A stretch of 64,000 nt of DNA, taken from contig CM023534.1 of NCBI GenBank assembly GCA_013350335.1, forward strand, positions 8,151,542 through 8,215,541, written 5' to 3'. Shown here piece by piece: positions 37,564 to 50,644 of the stretch. Source of the stretch: Chimonanthus salicifolius. Its lineage: Eukaryota > Streptophyta > Magnoliopsida > Laurales > Calycanthaceae. Below the pieces are notes generated by a model. The model had not been told where the DNA came from and did not search any database. It was given only the letters and a program-made list of their open reading frames with translations. Position numbers and translations under genes: made by a program. Numbering within the stretch: position 1 is the first letter of the stretch; every line of letters begins with the position of its first letter.

Positions 37564-37671
37564 TAATTTAAAAGGGTAAATTATTCCAATACGGTAATCA
37601 GCGAAAACCCTTGTGAAACTCAGGCTATAGGTTCAAATGGAAGTTGGATGATGTGAAATTTTTTAATTGTT

Positions 37672-37972
37672 ACGAGTGCTGATGAGCTGAATTACCAACC
37701 CTAATCTGGGGTGTACGAATCCAACGAGGAATTTGTTATATACAAGCGGGTAGTAGTTACAAACGTTGGCCCACCAGTTGCCATCAGTCTCACCCAATAA
37801 GCTGCCGTTTAATACACAAAACCTAATATTTTCTTACACGGTCACATTTTCCACTTTGGGTGTGGGTGCTGACAGCTCCAGCTTGGTTCAATTACATGGA
37901 GTGATGGAGTTCAATGTTCGGAATCCGATTGCGTTCACTTGCCACAAGGGCTCTGTATCATCCATGTAATTT
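37672..37972 (+). pseudogene. Subtilisin-like protease C-terminal fragment, decayed
   Basis: Plus-strand translation gives ELNY, then ESNEEFVIYKRVVVTNVG (subtilase: LNYPS...VVKYKRVVTNVG), SYTVTFSTLGVG, GSITWSDGVQ and NVRNPIAFT (subtilase: FGSI-W-DG-H-VRSPIA). These are the Fn3-like C-terminal domain motifs of plant SBT1 proteases in correct order, but spread over different frames with in-frame stops. No catalytic domain is seen upstream, where the TIR element 36903-37563 now lies. Dead gene remnant. Confidence 0.75.
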
Positions 37973-38914
37973 AGATTTACTGGTTGCCCGTGCTTGAAGA
38001 ACGACTAAATAAACGACTGAAGAACGACTGACACCTTACCTAGCTTAAGCCTGTTGGCTCTGGTTGACAGCCAATCTTAAGTCTAAACCAACCTAATCAG
38101 CACCAACTACAAAGAGAAATGATACAGTTGTGAACTGATTCATACCAAGTGGTTCAAAGTTTAAATCTAAGCCTTTGCATGACGTTGGAGATGACATCAT
38201 GACAGATTGTGTATTTTTTTAATTCAGCTGGTAATTCAATCTAAGGAAAAAAGTTCACAATGGATCAGTTTGCAACAGATTTTTTTTTTTCCAACTGAGA
38301 CCCATCCCCACCTACAGCTCAAGTTAGGTAATTCAGTTCAAGTTGGACCTGGACCAAGTTGCAATCTACTAACGTGCTACAGATAAAAGGCAGTTGATGA
38401 AGAAACGATACAAAACAAAGATGCTAACGCAAATGGTTTAATCACTTGATGTTAATTTTTCAACTTTAAAAGCTCTTTTGAAATTTGAACAATTGAATAT
38501 ATGTGTGCATTGAGCACAAATTGGAAATCATTCCTTCAAGCAATGCAAGACTTCTCCTAACCCACTTTCATTTTCTTAATTTATAGCCAAATCCATCTTT
38601 CAATGCAGCAGCTACAGAGCTTGCATCGAAGAGAAAAGTGTCAGGTTTAGGTCATAAAGCAACGAATGTGACCACCAACCCGTTTTCCCCCCCACCCAAC
38701 ATGACAGTGGATTCTAACAAAAAAAACAAATGAAATTAATAAAAGAATTCGACAATGCAGTCACAAACTAAGAGAACAAGCCTATGTTGTTGCCTCCACC
38801 AAGGCAAGAATAAACAATTAAGCTCATTGTAAATGAAGTGTTGAAGACTTCAGATATAAACTATAACATGGATTGACATTTTGATTTTACATGGTAACTA
38901 TAGAGTAATGACAT
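37973..38914. other. 3' flank of ERECTA
   Basis: Nothing recognised apart from short homopolymer runs. It should contain the ERECTA 3' untranslated region, which is read leftward. Confidence 0.5.
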
Positions 38915-40219
38915 TCATCCCGTGTTTTGGGATATTACCTCTCCAAACTTCAGGAAGAGGTTAGCATCTGAGGTGCTGCTCAAGGTGGCACATGTTACTG
39001 CACTTGGGTTCTTGAGGCTGCTGTACTCATCCACATAGCTTGGCACCAATGGATTCACTGTGTTGGTGGTTTGCTTTGTGGGTGTGGGAGGCAAGAGGCA
39101 ACAAAGGACACGGGTTACCTCATGCATTGTCGGCCGATCTGAAGGCTGCCTCTTGGTGCAAAGAAGTGCAAGCTGGAATACCCTCTTCACTGCTCCAAGA
39201 TCCTTGCATGTTGCTGTGATCTCCGGATCGACAGTCTCCATGATGGTGTTGTTGGCTGCCTTTGAGATGATCTGTCAGATGATAGAATGTCACTTTGACA
39301 GCATAGGCTACATCTCTAATTAATCCAAGAAGCAGCTAGATCATCATCATCACATCCATTTTCGTTCTACATGGGTTGGCTAAATGTTTGGATGTGTACA
39401 AACATTGATTTCAAAATAAATCTCTAATTGAGACTCACTCAGGTCACTTCTATTTTGTTCCTAGTAATAGATAAATTGTGGAGATCACCATTTTGAAAAT
39501 CAAGAGATGATATGCCCATGAAAGTGACTTCGGCCATTTGATCAGATTGCCTCAACCCAAACCCAATTCCTCCCCAACCCTGTCCCCCCACCATTCAAAA
39601 AAAAGAACCCTCTCCCCCCTCCACTCTGGATGGGTTGGCCTCAAAACCTGCCCATTCTTCCAATCACAGAACCTTTTTTCATTAGCTATGGAATGCTGCT
39701 AATCTCCTTTGGGGCACTAATTTTTTAATCTGCAACTGAGCCCACTAGATTAGTGACTTGAATTATGAGAGGGGCCAACATTGAACAATTCCGCCATTTG
39801 AAAATTAGAAAACGTTTAGTTGGTTCAGAAATTTACCATCTGATGGAGATTGGAGTCATTGTCTACTGCTTTTCTTCCAGTGAGGAGCTCAAGCAGGACA
39901 ATGCCGTAGCTGTAAACATCAGATTTTTCATTGAGGCGGGAGGTGCGAGCATACTCAGGGTCTATGTAGCCAATGGTTCCCATGACATAGGTTGAGGTAT
40001 AGGTCTTGGATACACACAAACTTTTTGCTATGCCGAAGTCAGTTAGGTGTGCCTCAAAGTCCTTATCCAATAGTATATTTGATGATTTCACATCCCTGTG
40101 GATTATGCGGGGGCTACAGTCGTGGTGAAGATAGGACAGTCCTTGAGCAGCACCTAATGCAATCCTCAAACGTGTATCCCAATCAAGCTTCTTCTTCTTT
40201 GATGGGCCTGCATATAAGG

Positions 40220-40264
<45 letters not shown>

Positions 40265-43200
40265 TTTAAGCAAGAATGCCTGTTCTTAAAAAACTCCCAA
40301 ACCCCAACAACGCATGTGGTTGAGATCCAGTCGCCTCACCAGATAAAAGGACTTGCGGCTAATGGCCATCCATCTCAGTTGCCTTGTCCTGGATGCATGG
40401 GAATAAGCATTCTGACTATTCCTGTCACATGGTAATCCACATTCATCCATTCACTCAGTGAAACTAGTGGACCACACCGAAATGCTATGCCCTACCAGGA
40501 AGTTTGCAATGAAGTATCAATATTTTCTTCCGATGAAAAAGGGAGACATTACTCAACAGAAGAATGGCCATGGTGCCAATCATGTGTCACCCGTGCTTCC
40601 ATCCACCATTTGTGTCACCCATGGAACCAGAAATACAACACATAGAACCCAGCAAATGCATTGAGTGGGAGACATGCAGGAAGCTTAACCTTCATGCAAG
40701 TAGAGGCCAGAAGGGGGTATGTGAATTTAAACTTTAGGCACACAACAGGCAGAATCCAATGTGGGCAAATGAAGATTGGTGAAATGAAAAATAATACATG
40801 ACTGATATCACAATCTTACATGCATAATCATTTTCCGTACTTACTCTATTGTCCCATGACAATCTTACATGCATAGACATTTCTCATATTTACTCTTGCC
40901 ATATGCATAGACGCCATCTAAACACTAAATGCCATGAGCATAAATGATCTCTGTATGGTGTATAGATTTTTTGAAAATGACAAGTTACCATGAAGGACGT
41001 CCCAGAGGCTGCCATTGTCCATGTAGTCATAGAAGAGAAGGTTCCCAGAGTGGGACAAGGAGTACCCTTGCAGGCTAACCAGATTCCGATGCTTGATGCT
41101 CCCAACTGTCTCCAGCTCTGTCTCAAACTCCTTGAGGCAACGTGGGTAGTGAGAATAAAGCTTCTTAATTGCCACTGGCCTGCAGTTTTTCAGCACACAC
41201 TTGTACACTGTGCTCGATGCACCGTACCCAATGATGTACTTCTCACTCAGATTCTCAGTCATCCTCATGATGTCATCATACACATGAAGAGCCATGTTCA
41301 TGTGAAGAATCACAAGTTTTGGTGAGATAGTAACTGCATTTACACACCCACACAAATAAAGATGTCAAGAATCATGGCGTGGACATGCTAAGCAACTGAG
41401 GATGGAAGTAACACAAACGCCAATTGAATTACATCACTAAATTCATAGACACAACAAAATGCAGATTTTATAAGCCAATTTGAATTCCTAGACATCCCCA
41501 TAGATAATTTTGGGTGAGGATTAGTTACATAAGAAAAGAAGCAGAAGATAAATAACCTGGTTTCTCTGGAGAACACTCGGGAAACAAGTTTGGATTGTGC
41601 GGACGGCAAGCTGCTACCAGGATCAGGAGAAGGATCACAAGGGCGCCTAAAACAATTGCCAGAATCGCTACTTTAGACACTGAAGCTGCATTCAGATAAT
41701 TTCAGAGAAGAAAGATGGAGCATTAGTATCTTCATTTCCTACATTGGATTGTAAATCAAGCAACCAGAAGATATAACAGGATTTACATTAAAAGAATACA
41801 AAAGCAAAAACAGACTGAAAAAGAAAATGGACTGAGCATACAAGATAACAATAAGGGAAAATAAAAACACAACAAATTATCCACAAGAGATTCATTTATC
41901 ATAAAAAATTGTTGGTTGTCAATTGTCACCAAAGAAATGACGTTAGAGGGTAATATCTACTTCATCATCAAGAAAACAGCAAAAGAAAGGCAAAAGTTAA
42001 ATTAGAAAGATAAACACTCTGGTTACCACTTTACAATAGCATAGTTTCCCATGGTGACAAAATTACATTCTGCAGAAACTAGGTTAAAGTGTTGACTTGT
42101 GTTTCTTCTTAAGAAATAAGACAAGCAAAATATCTACTCCAACAGTCAGCTTTACCTCTTTGTGGTGGATGGGGTGCATGACAAGGAGAATTGAGCCAAT
42201 AGCCACAAAGTCCAGGATTACCTAAGAAGCTGCGTCAAAAGAGGTTTCAGCAATCAAACAGGATAACAAATTGAAAGGTTCACTTCAGCATGCAAGATAC
42301 ACTCAAGATGCAGGGAATGTAAGCAATGGCCAATGAAGGGCAACATGGGCATGATTGATTTCCACCAATAAAAAATAACTAGCTCATTCAATTTTTACCT
42401 GAAACAAACTTGTAATTGGTTTTTGGGTGGGAAAGACGAAACTAGTGAATTTAGTGAATTTCTAAGCAAGGTGCAAACCCAAATTCACCATCAAATCAAT
42501 CTTGGAGAGCCTAACACATACCTTCCCGAATCAGCAGTTAGAAAAAAAATCCAAGCATTCTTTATTCTAGAATTCAAGAATGACTTAAAAAGACTGAAAA
42601 TAAATCCACTGGGCACAGAGCTGAGGCTCCAACCTAAACCGGTTAAGCCCAAATGTACAGACATGTGTGTTGTCCAATAAGCATCTGGGAAACTTGTGTA
42701 GCCAGGGAGATTAGTGATACTTGTGCTGGGAGAAAGGTCTCTTTCTCACTTGTCAGGAGATCGGTTAATGGAGTCGCAGATTTTCTAGTAAAGTGGGGGA
42801 TAGACAGAGATGTAGATGAGACACTTTCTTGGGATCTGAGGAGCTTAGACTTCTTTAACGGTTTTTACTTTGGTTTACAGGGCAGGGGGGCTTGATGTAT
42901 TTTGGTTTGCTTTTGCCTTTTTAGGCTTTCTTTTGTATTTTCGCTTATTTTTTCTTTTCTAGGTTTAAGTCTCGTAGGCCCTTCTCTTGTACTTTGTCTT
43001 TCCATCAATATATTTCACCCTTGTTATCGCTCTGAAAAAAAGCATCTAGGCAGTTTGAACCACAAGTTTTATATTTTCAATGAGAATGACGGTGGATGAA
43101 AAGAATTTTACATTCCTTACCAATCCTGCGAAAATCTTGAGAAATTGTTCCCAGTAGGAATACCACCAGCCAGGTTGTTGTAGGACACATTTCTGTTTGG

Positions 43201-45114
43201 ATGCAATAAAATTCATTCTTAAGTATACTCATCTAGACATAAACTTTTGACCATTTAGAAAATATTGTATAACAAAGGGATAATTAGTCACTGCTACCAG
43301 AAAAAAATACTCTAACCAATAATTAATTGATGGTTCAAAAATTAACGATCCTGAACTTACAGGATGGCAAGGTTGAAGCAGTTGATAAGTGGGAGAATGT
43401 CTCCTGTCAAATTGTTATTATCTAATTTCCTGCAAAAATTGGGACCCAGAGTTGGAGAAATTTAGCGACAAATTCAGTATCAATTACCAACATAACAAAG
43501 ACTGTGGACTCACAGTAAGAAAAGATTTAGTTGACCAAATTCCTGTGGGATTGAGCCTGAGAGCTGATTATTTGACAGATCACTGCATATAAAACCAAAC
43601 AAAGAAAATTTGCCATGACATAGAAATATCAAACAGTAAATTTATAAGCATTAACTTTAATAGCTTTTATGGAGATCTCTTACATTTCCATTATGCTCCT
43701 TAGATTTCCAAATTCTCCTGGTATGTACCCTACTAGATGATTGTCTCTCAAATCCCTAAAAGATGATAATTACGTCATAAAAGGAGACAGATGGGAAAAC
43801 AAGAGAACTCATGGACCGTCAGTATAAAACTCACAATTTCAGAAGATGTTCAAGGTCTCCAAGTGAAGCAGGAATTGAGCCGCTGATATTATTATTTGAG
43901 ATGTCACTGGAAGATCACACTTCAGGCAATCAGTAGGCAGTAGAATGGGGAAACTACATTTCTTCTCATTATAAAGAGATGTAAGTGCTTACAGAGTATC
44001 CAAATTACCAATTCGAGACAGCTCAATGGGGATGACACCATTGAGATTGTTTGATGACAGATTCCTGAAGAAGGTAACTAAGAAGTCAGCAGTTTCCTTC
44101 ATAATAATATCTAGGATCAAGTAAATAAGACAAGTATGGAACACAGTAATGATGCTGATCTGATGCTGATGATGATGATGAGAATTTCCACATAAAATTT
44201 GGTAATTTAGCTTTGTCATTATCCCTAAAACAGGTATTGGTAATTTTGATACATCCACATGATGTGCAATACATATACCTATTATAGCTGTGAAAGGGAA
44301 TCCGTTTACAGTAAACCACAAAAAGTAATAAATAAAAATAAATCCATATATGGCACTTACAAGTATGTCAAGACTTCTAGCTTCTGAAGTGCTCGAGGGA
44401 TCGTACCATTCAACTTATTGCCATGTACATTGCTGCAACCAAATCAACAGACTAAGGACCATTGCAATGAATCAACCTGCCAAATATTTCTACACCAGGA
44501 CATATGTAACACTCACAGGCTATTGAGATTAACACATGAGCTTAAGTTTTCAGGGATAGGCCCTTCAAGATTGTTGTTAGCAACATTCCTGCAAGAACAT
44601 TGCACCAGTTAATTGCTATAGAGACGAGCTTAACTAACCTTGTGTAAAGCAGCAAAAAACTCACAGATCGAACAAGTCGGTAAGCCTCCCCAGTTCTGGA
44701 GGAATTTGCCCAGTGAGCTGATTATCATTCAATTCCCTGATATTTATAAAGTAGCATTATTTTTTTTTTCTCCATTCCAACTTCAACAACAGATATAAAT
44801 AGCTTTTCCTTACAAATAGTGCAGTTTAGTCATGTTGCCCAGTTCTGGAGGAATGGATCCCGTCAGCCTATTACTATGCAAATACCTGAATTTTTCAACA
44901 GACTCCATCAGAATATCATATGTAAGATTGGAGTGCCATTTTCAGAAATATCATCTTTGTATTATGTAGCATAAAGTCTAATAACAAGTTTGGGAGGTAG
45001 CATGCAAAATACTCACAGTTTCTCTGTGTAAGTTAAATTGCCCAGAATAGGAGGAATGGATCCACTTAGGTGATTACAACTTAAATCACTGCATGAAAAG
45101 CAGAAAGAAAATTC

Positions 45115-45158
<44 letters not shown>

Positions 45159-46103
45159 TGATTTAACAAGAAATTGCAAACGGGAAACAGAAAGCACATG
45201 GAAAGATGCATGAAATAGTATACAAATTTTTTTAGGAAAATCGATGCCAAACTTTGCATTAGCATGGTAAAGTAACAACTGGTCTCACGAAGTCATTTCT
45301 GTGCTGCAGATCATAGAAATGTTCGTTGACCATTTCTTCTCAATAAATTTAAATGCCACAAATTATACGTAATAGATTAGAAGTGCTTACAGTACAGCAA
45401 GTGCTTGCATCAGACCAATAACAGGTGGAATATGCCCAGACAGCTGATTTCCTTGCAGTGACCTGATATTCAAGCAATTAGAGTCATCAATTTCATGAAT
45501 ACATATAGACCCAGAGAGTGAGCCACGTGGACAAACACCCAATTCTGTTAAAAAAGCATAGGAAAATTGCTTGTCATACAATGTAGCAACTTGCAGAAAG
45601 CCAATGTTGAATGGAATCTCTCCTGTGAATTGGTTGTAAGATAAGTCCCTACCAGTTAAAAGAAATAGTAAGCCTTAAAAATCATGCACATTAGTAGAGC
45701 CGGAAGGATTGGCAGTGAACAGGGAGATGGATGTACATACAAAACCTGGAAACCGGTACAGTTGCCGATATTCTGTGGAATATTTCCTGTCAAGCTGTTG
45801 TTTTTTACATCACTGCAATAGGTGAATGCCAAAAACCATAAAGGTACAGAATGAAAAAACCAAATAAATAGTGATTAATATACAATTCCAGAAAGAAAGG
45901 GCTAAGGACTTACAAATACCACAACCCCGTCAACTGACAGATATCTGGAGAGAGAGTTCCAACAAGATTATTTCCTTGCAATCCCCTAATTGACAAAGCT
46001 TGTCAAATAAATTGGTGGAGTTTGGAAGAGTTTGTACATTCAGACAAAACAAGTGAACATATCCCCCAACAAAGGTTGGAGGGTGAAAATTCATAAAAAA
46101 ATG

Positions 46104-46155
<52 letters not shown>

Positions 46156-49100
46156 TGTCATGACAACTAACAGGTACTGCAGAACTTCGTTCCAGTAAAT
46201 AAGCCTCGGTATGTCACCAGTCAACTGATTTTGGGCTAGATCCCTGGATAAGGCATTTGCATTGTCAGAATCCCTGCATCTTTGATGAGTATTTAACAGA
46301 AGAAAACACTTACAAGACTTTTAAGTTTGGAATCTGTGATAACGTTGAAGGAATGGGTCCCATCAATTGATTCTTCTTCAAAATCCTTCAAGAAAAGGGA
46401 AAAAACACTCAATATATGGTGCAAAAGTCAAGGGAACTGGAAATAAGGTTTTGACATTAAAAGGAGCTTACAAGGTTTCTAGTTGTTTCAACTTTGAAAC
46501 TGAAAATGGTATGTCCCCATCGATGTCATTTAAAGACAAGTCCCTAGGCATTCACAAATCCAGAGGAGGTGGTATTAGCAAGTCAATTTATTCAACAACC
46601 TCTAGCTTAATATTGTATAGAGGACAACAGGATGAGATCTCTCAATCTTAACAATCTAGACTGCGTAAACACTCACAGGTATTTCAATGAAGAACATTCA
46701 CCAATTTCATCGGGTATCTGCCCTGAAAGATGATTTCCCTTCAGATCACTGTCCCAAAAAGTGCACCATTAAAATGGGATGCAGTTAAAAGTCGATCCAT
46801 GCAATAAACAAAAGCCAACGCCTAAGAAATTAAAATTTAAAAAATAAACAAAAAAAGTAAAAAGACCAGATGGACATATCAAGAAACATACACAGCTAGA
46901 AGGCTTTTCAGATCTCCGACTGCTGGCGAGATTTCTCCATCGAGATTTAAACCTGACAGATTCCTGAAATGTGCAGGATTGTTTGTAATGCCAAATAAGC
47001 ATCTTTAGTAACTTTTAGATAACCATGCAACAAGCATATCCAAAAATAAAAGCATTCAATGGATCTCAGGTTGCAAGTATTTTGACAAATGACAGAAACA
47101 ATTTCTTACAGAGCAATAACATTGAATGTCATGTTGTCGCATGTAACCCCTCTCCATGAACAATAGTCTGAAGATGCAGCATCAATCCAGTCATACAATA
47201 CATTATCAACATCACGGAAGGACCTCTTTATCTTCAAAAGCGTTGCACCTATAAATAGGACTGAAATTGATAAATTGCCCCTCACAAAACAATGTCATTC
47301 AGAACCTATTAACACCAATATCTAAAAACTAAACCAGATTGAAAAAGAGCCAAGATTGAAGCAATCATGTAACTTGATTAAGCAACCATATCAAGGGAAT
47401 TAACATTGAAGTATATGGTCAAAGCATCTTGTTGGACGAGTAAAATACCGAAGTTCTAGTTAATTGTTACTTGTAGAATGCACTTTTGCCATACACTTAT
47501 CTCCTAGGGTGTAATAACTTTTTTTTTGTTATAACAACATTGTAAAAGGAATGCCATAAAAAAAAAAAAAAGAGCTTCTTACCATGGTAAACATTACAAA
47601 ATGAAAACTCATGACATTACGTCCATTTAACATGCATGGAAGACTGCATTTAATAGAAATAGAATAAATAAATGAAACTGATGGTGTCATGTTTCAAGTA
47701 AACATTCATAACCCCCTTAAGTTATAGCATATTATGAACAGGGCACCCTCATTTTTTATTCTTAACCTGGATTTTTGAAAATGTGACCATATATCAGCAT
47801 TTCCTTTATCCTTGCACACAACTGCACTCATGCTGCATCATAGAAGTTAAGGTAGCAATCATGTAACTTGATTAAGCAACCATATCAAGGGAATTAACAT
47901 TGAAGTACTGAACTAAGGCAACTGGAAGGTGTTATATGGTCAAAACATCTTGTTGGACAAGTAAAATACCGAAGTTCTAGTTAATTGCTACTTGTAGAAT
48001 GCACTTTTGCCATACACTTATCTCCTAGGGTGTAATAACTTTTTTTTGTTATGACAGCATTGTAAAAGGAATGCCATAAAGAAAAAAAAGCTTCTTACCA
48101 TGGTAAACATTACAAAATGAAAATTCATGACATTACGTCCATTTAACATGCATGGAAGACTGCATTTAATAGAAATAGAATAAATAAATGCAACTGATGG
48201 TGTCACGTTTCAAGTAAACATTCATAACCCCCTTAAGTTATAGCATGTTATGAACAGGGTACCCTCATTTTTAATTCTTAAACTGGATTTTTGAAAATGT
48301 GACCATATATCAGCATTTCCTTTATCCTTGCACACAACTGCACTCATGCTGCATCATAGAAGTTAAGGTCCAATTGAAAGTAGAATCTTCTTCGAGTCTC
48401 TTTTCTACTCAATGATCATGGACTTCAACATTGAATTACTCTGTTGAGCATGGGAGAGTGATTGAGCATTTTAATTCACTATTTCACTTACATTTTAAAA
48501 CCATCATTATGTGGAAAGTAAGTTGATTGGACTTAATGTCCTAGCCCTTCCAATAACAACCTTGACACCCGAAATTATTTAGAAGATTAATCTAACGAGA
48601 AGCAAAAGACTATCAGTTTAACCACAATTGACAAGTAACAAGGTTTCATGAAGGCTTAACCACAACTTTATGCTTACCAGCCTCCAAGGGCGATTAGTTC
48701 TTAAATTGATTACATTAAACCAAAGCGTTGGACAAGCCTGCATTTGTGTAAAAAATTGAAACAAGGTACACTTGACCTGCGAAATGAAATGAACACCACT
48801 AAAGGTGGGAATTTCTCCTCTAGACGAGCATGCCTTGTGGAGCCTACCTGGCAGACCACAGGACCTATCCCATCCCTTCATCAGTTCCACTAGTCACACT
48901 CCTCACTCACATGGACATCCGAATTCTTAATCCTCCTATGTCCTATCCTAGTCACACAGTGCTCAGCATGAAACAGTATTTTTTCGATTTTATGATTTTT
49001 CGATGATGATCTTCAGGGCCTTAAAATCCATACAACCAAAATAATCAAATCATTCTGATTATTAGGTTGCCCAGCTGGGCGCAGAGAATGGCTGAGCATA

Positions 49101-50644
49101 AGCTAATCCAGGTCATCAAGTTTAAAAATGATAATAACAATAAAACAAAATCTCTACAAAAAGTTGCCTAGGGGTAACTACTCGATTGAGCAATATCGTC
49201 CCAATTAAATCTGTAAAATACTAAATTCATAAAGGAAGCAAGAAGGTAAAGAAAATAAACCAATAACTGTAGCTTGAAAGAAAGGCAGATTGGCTTCTTC
49301 TTTTTTTTTGACCAATTGGCTTGTTAATTTGATAACCTTGTTTATTCAAATAAGATAGAAAACAGGGCGAAGAGTGTTTTTAACCTTTTTTTTAACTTCT
49401 TATGGAAGGGAAAAAGTTTAGGAACAAAGCTCCAAGCTCAATGTTAAAAAGCGAAACATAAAATAAAAAACGAAAAAATCGATTAAGCTTATTATCAACA
49501 GGAAATGTGTTAAGGTTCCTTCAAATTTTAGTGTATTTGCATATATAAACAGATAAATTTTGCTTATAACAAATATATAATTCTTTCAAGGAAATTAATT
49601 GCCGTCACATCCAAAATGGAGCCCGACAGTTTACAAGTACATCCCTTCCAAAACCCCTCGTCCATCACACAAAATGAGAAAAAGCAGAAATGCATAATAA
49701 AAAAGTTATTATGACAAAAATTAAAATTGCATAATTCAAGTGTCCCTGTATAGATCAAGGACAGACGAACTGTGAGCAAAAAAAATTAATGTCGTCAAAA
49801 ATCATAAATCGCAACTATAGTAAAAAATCCCTCTTTTCTTTGCGATTTTTTTTACCAAAAAACATCGGTATACAGAAAAGAAATCAGATAGAGAGGAAAA
49901 TACGACAATAGCGATCATATCACCACAGTTCCCGCTGGTACGAAATACATCATCAAATGAAAAAATAGGCCAACCATTCTGAAGTAACAGTCATTTAACT
50001 TAAAACAATAGAAAACATTTGCCAGACAGCTGAGATAAGATGGAGAAACGAACCCAACATAATAGATTACTTGATCACCGAAGATCACAGTCAATAATCA
50101 ATTCTAATCAAGGCTAAATATGAATCCAATGTAATAAACACTAAATGTATAGTGTTGAGTGTTGACATAAAAAACAAAAGAGCAGAAATCTATTACAATA
50201 GCATTTCTCCGTCAATGATGGGAGAGTGGACCCCATCAAGTGATAATCACCGAAAACCAGAGTTACAAAGCCACTGCTAGCAGCATGATCAAATGCTCTA
50301 GATCCACTAATCAAGTTAATTAATTCAAAGTACAATTTCTACTACTTGGATCAGATGTCTCTACTCTCTATCCATGATTTTCGGTGATTAGTCTCAGCTT
50401 GATTATAGTGGGGTCCACAGGCACATCACATGGGAGCTGTTAAAGTAACGGAATTACGTTATTTTGGATAAAATTAGAAAACAGAAATCTGTTAGAATAG
50501 AACCAAGAAGAGAGATTGAAGCTTGAAAGGAAGCTCACCGTCATCTGATTTCACTTGATGGAAAGCCAAGGCTCCGAGAAAAGCGACCAAAACAAACAGG
50601 CGCCCAAATCCGTGTGCGACGTTGAGTTTTGGAGGAAATGCCAT
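38915..50644 (-). CDS. ER: ERECTA LRR receptor-like kinase (27 exons)
   Basis: Exons, high to low: 50644-50539, 47248-47110, 46963-46892, 46748-46677, 46543-46472, 46385-46314, 46243-46172, 45985-45914, 45812-45741, 45648-45580, 45462-45391, 45088-45017, 44885-44814, 44736-44665, 44588-44517, 44432-44361, 44064-43993, 43906-43835, 43755-43684, 43582-43514, 43429-43361, 43192-43121, 42229-42156, 41685-41557, 41333-40989, 40207-39837, 39271-38915. Total 983 aa (Arabidopsis ER: 976). Signal peptide at about 1-30; cysteine cap [10 protein letters not shown]; about 20 LRRs; TM helix at about 589-610 ([19 protein letters not shown]); kinase with G-loop [14 protein letters not shown] Lys683, HRD 778-780 and DFG 798-800, all intact. 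The tail ends [10 protein letters not shown]. The match to ER ([20 protein letters not shown]) is closer than to ERL1/2. Plasma-membrane receptor for EPF/EPFL peptides with TMM/SERK partners, acting through a YODA MAPK cascade in stomatal patterning and organ growth. Confidence 0.97.
40226..40260. repeat. (AG)n microsatellite in an ERECTA kinase intron
   Basis: Run of AG units in the intron 40208-40988, starting about 18 bases on the 5' side (in gene sense) of the acceptor of exon 26. Confidence 0.95.
45115..45158. repeat. Poly(A) plus (AT)n run in an ERECTA intron
   Basis: About 17 A followed by about 14 AT units, in the intron 45089-45390 between two LRR exons. In gene sense it is an AT run then a T-run close to the acceptor, so it may serve as the polypyrimidine tract. 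Confidence 0.95.
46107..46155. repeat. Compound (AT)n(AG)n microsatellite in an ERECTA intron
   Basis: AT units followed directly by AG units in the intron 45986-46171, close to the donor of the exon at 46172-46243. Confidence 0.95.
47361..48369. repeat. About 500-bp tandem duplication in ERECTA intron 1
   Basis: 47361-47854 and 47855-48369 both begin gcaatcatgtaacttgatta and end catagaagttaaggt. They agree closely throughout; the second copy has a block of about 25 bases (gaactaaggcaactggaagg region) that the first lacks. No coding content. Intron 1 spans 47249-50538. Confidence 0.93.
48370..50538. other. Remainder of ERECTA intron 1
   Basis: No exon or element identified with confidence. 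An inverted pair of about 40 bp with imperfect arms (tggaccccat...aatcaccgaaaa, about 50228-50258, and its complement at about 50377-50419) may be an old small TIR element. Confidence 0.45.

Larger units (their letters stand above)
43121..46963 (-). other. LRR exon ladder of ERECTA: 20 one-repeat exons
   Basis: Twenty consecutive exons each encode about one 24-residue LRR. Seventeen are exactly 72 bases and three are 69, and all the joining introns are in phase 2, so any 72/69-base exon could be skipped or duplicated without shifting the frame. This mirrors the Arabidopsis ERECTA gene. The G-x-IP core (GxIPxxLG) is kept in nearly every repeat. Introns are short (about 80-330 bases) and hold AT and GA microsatellites. 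Confidence 0.92.

Noticed and set aside
42423..42680. 85-codon plus frame inside ERECTA
   Set aside because: Lies antisense in an ERECTA intron between confirmed exons; chance frame.
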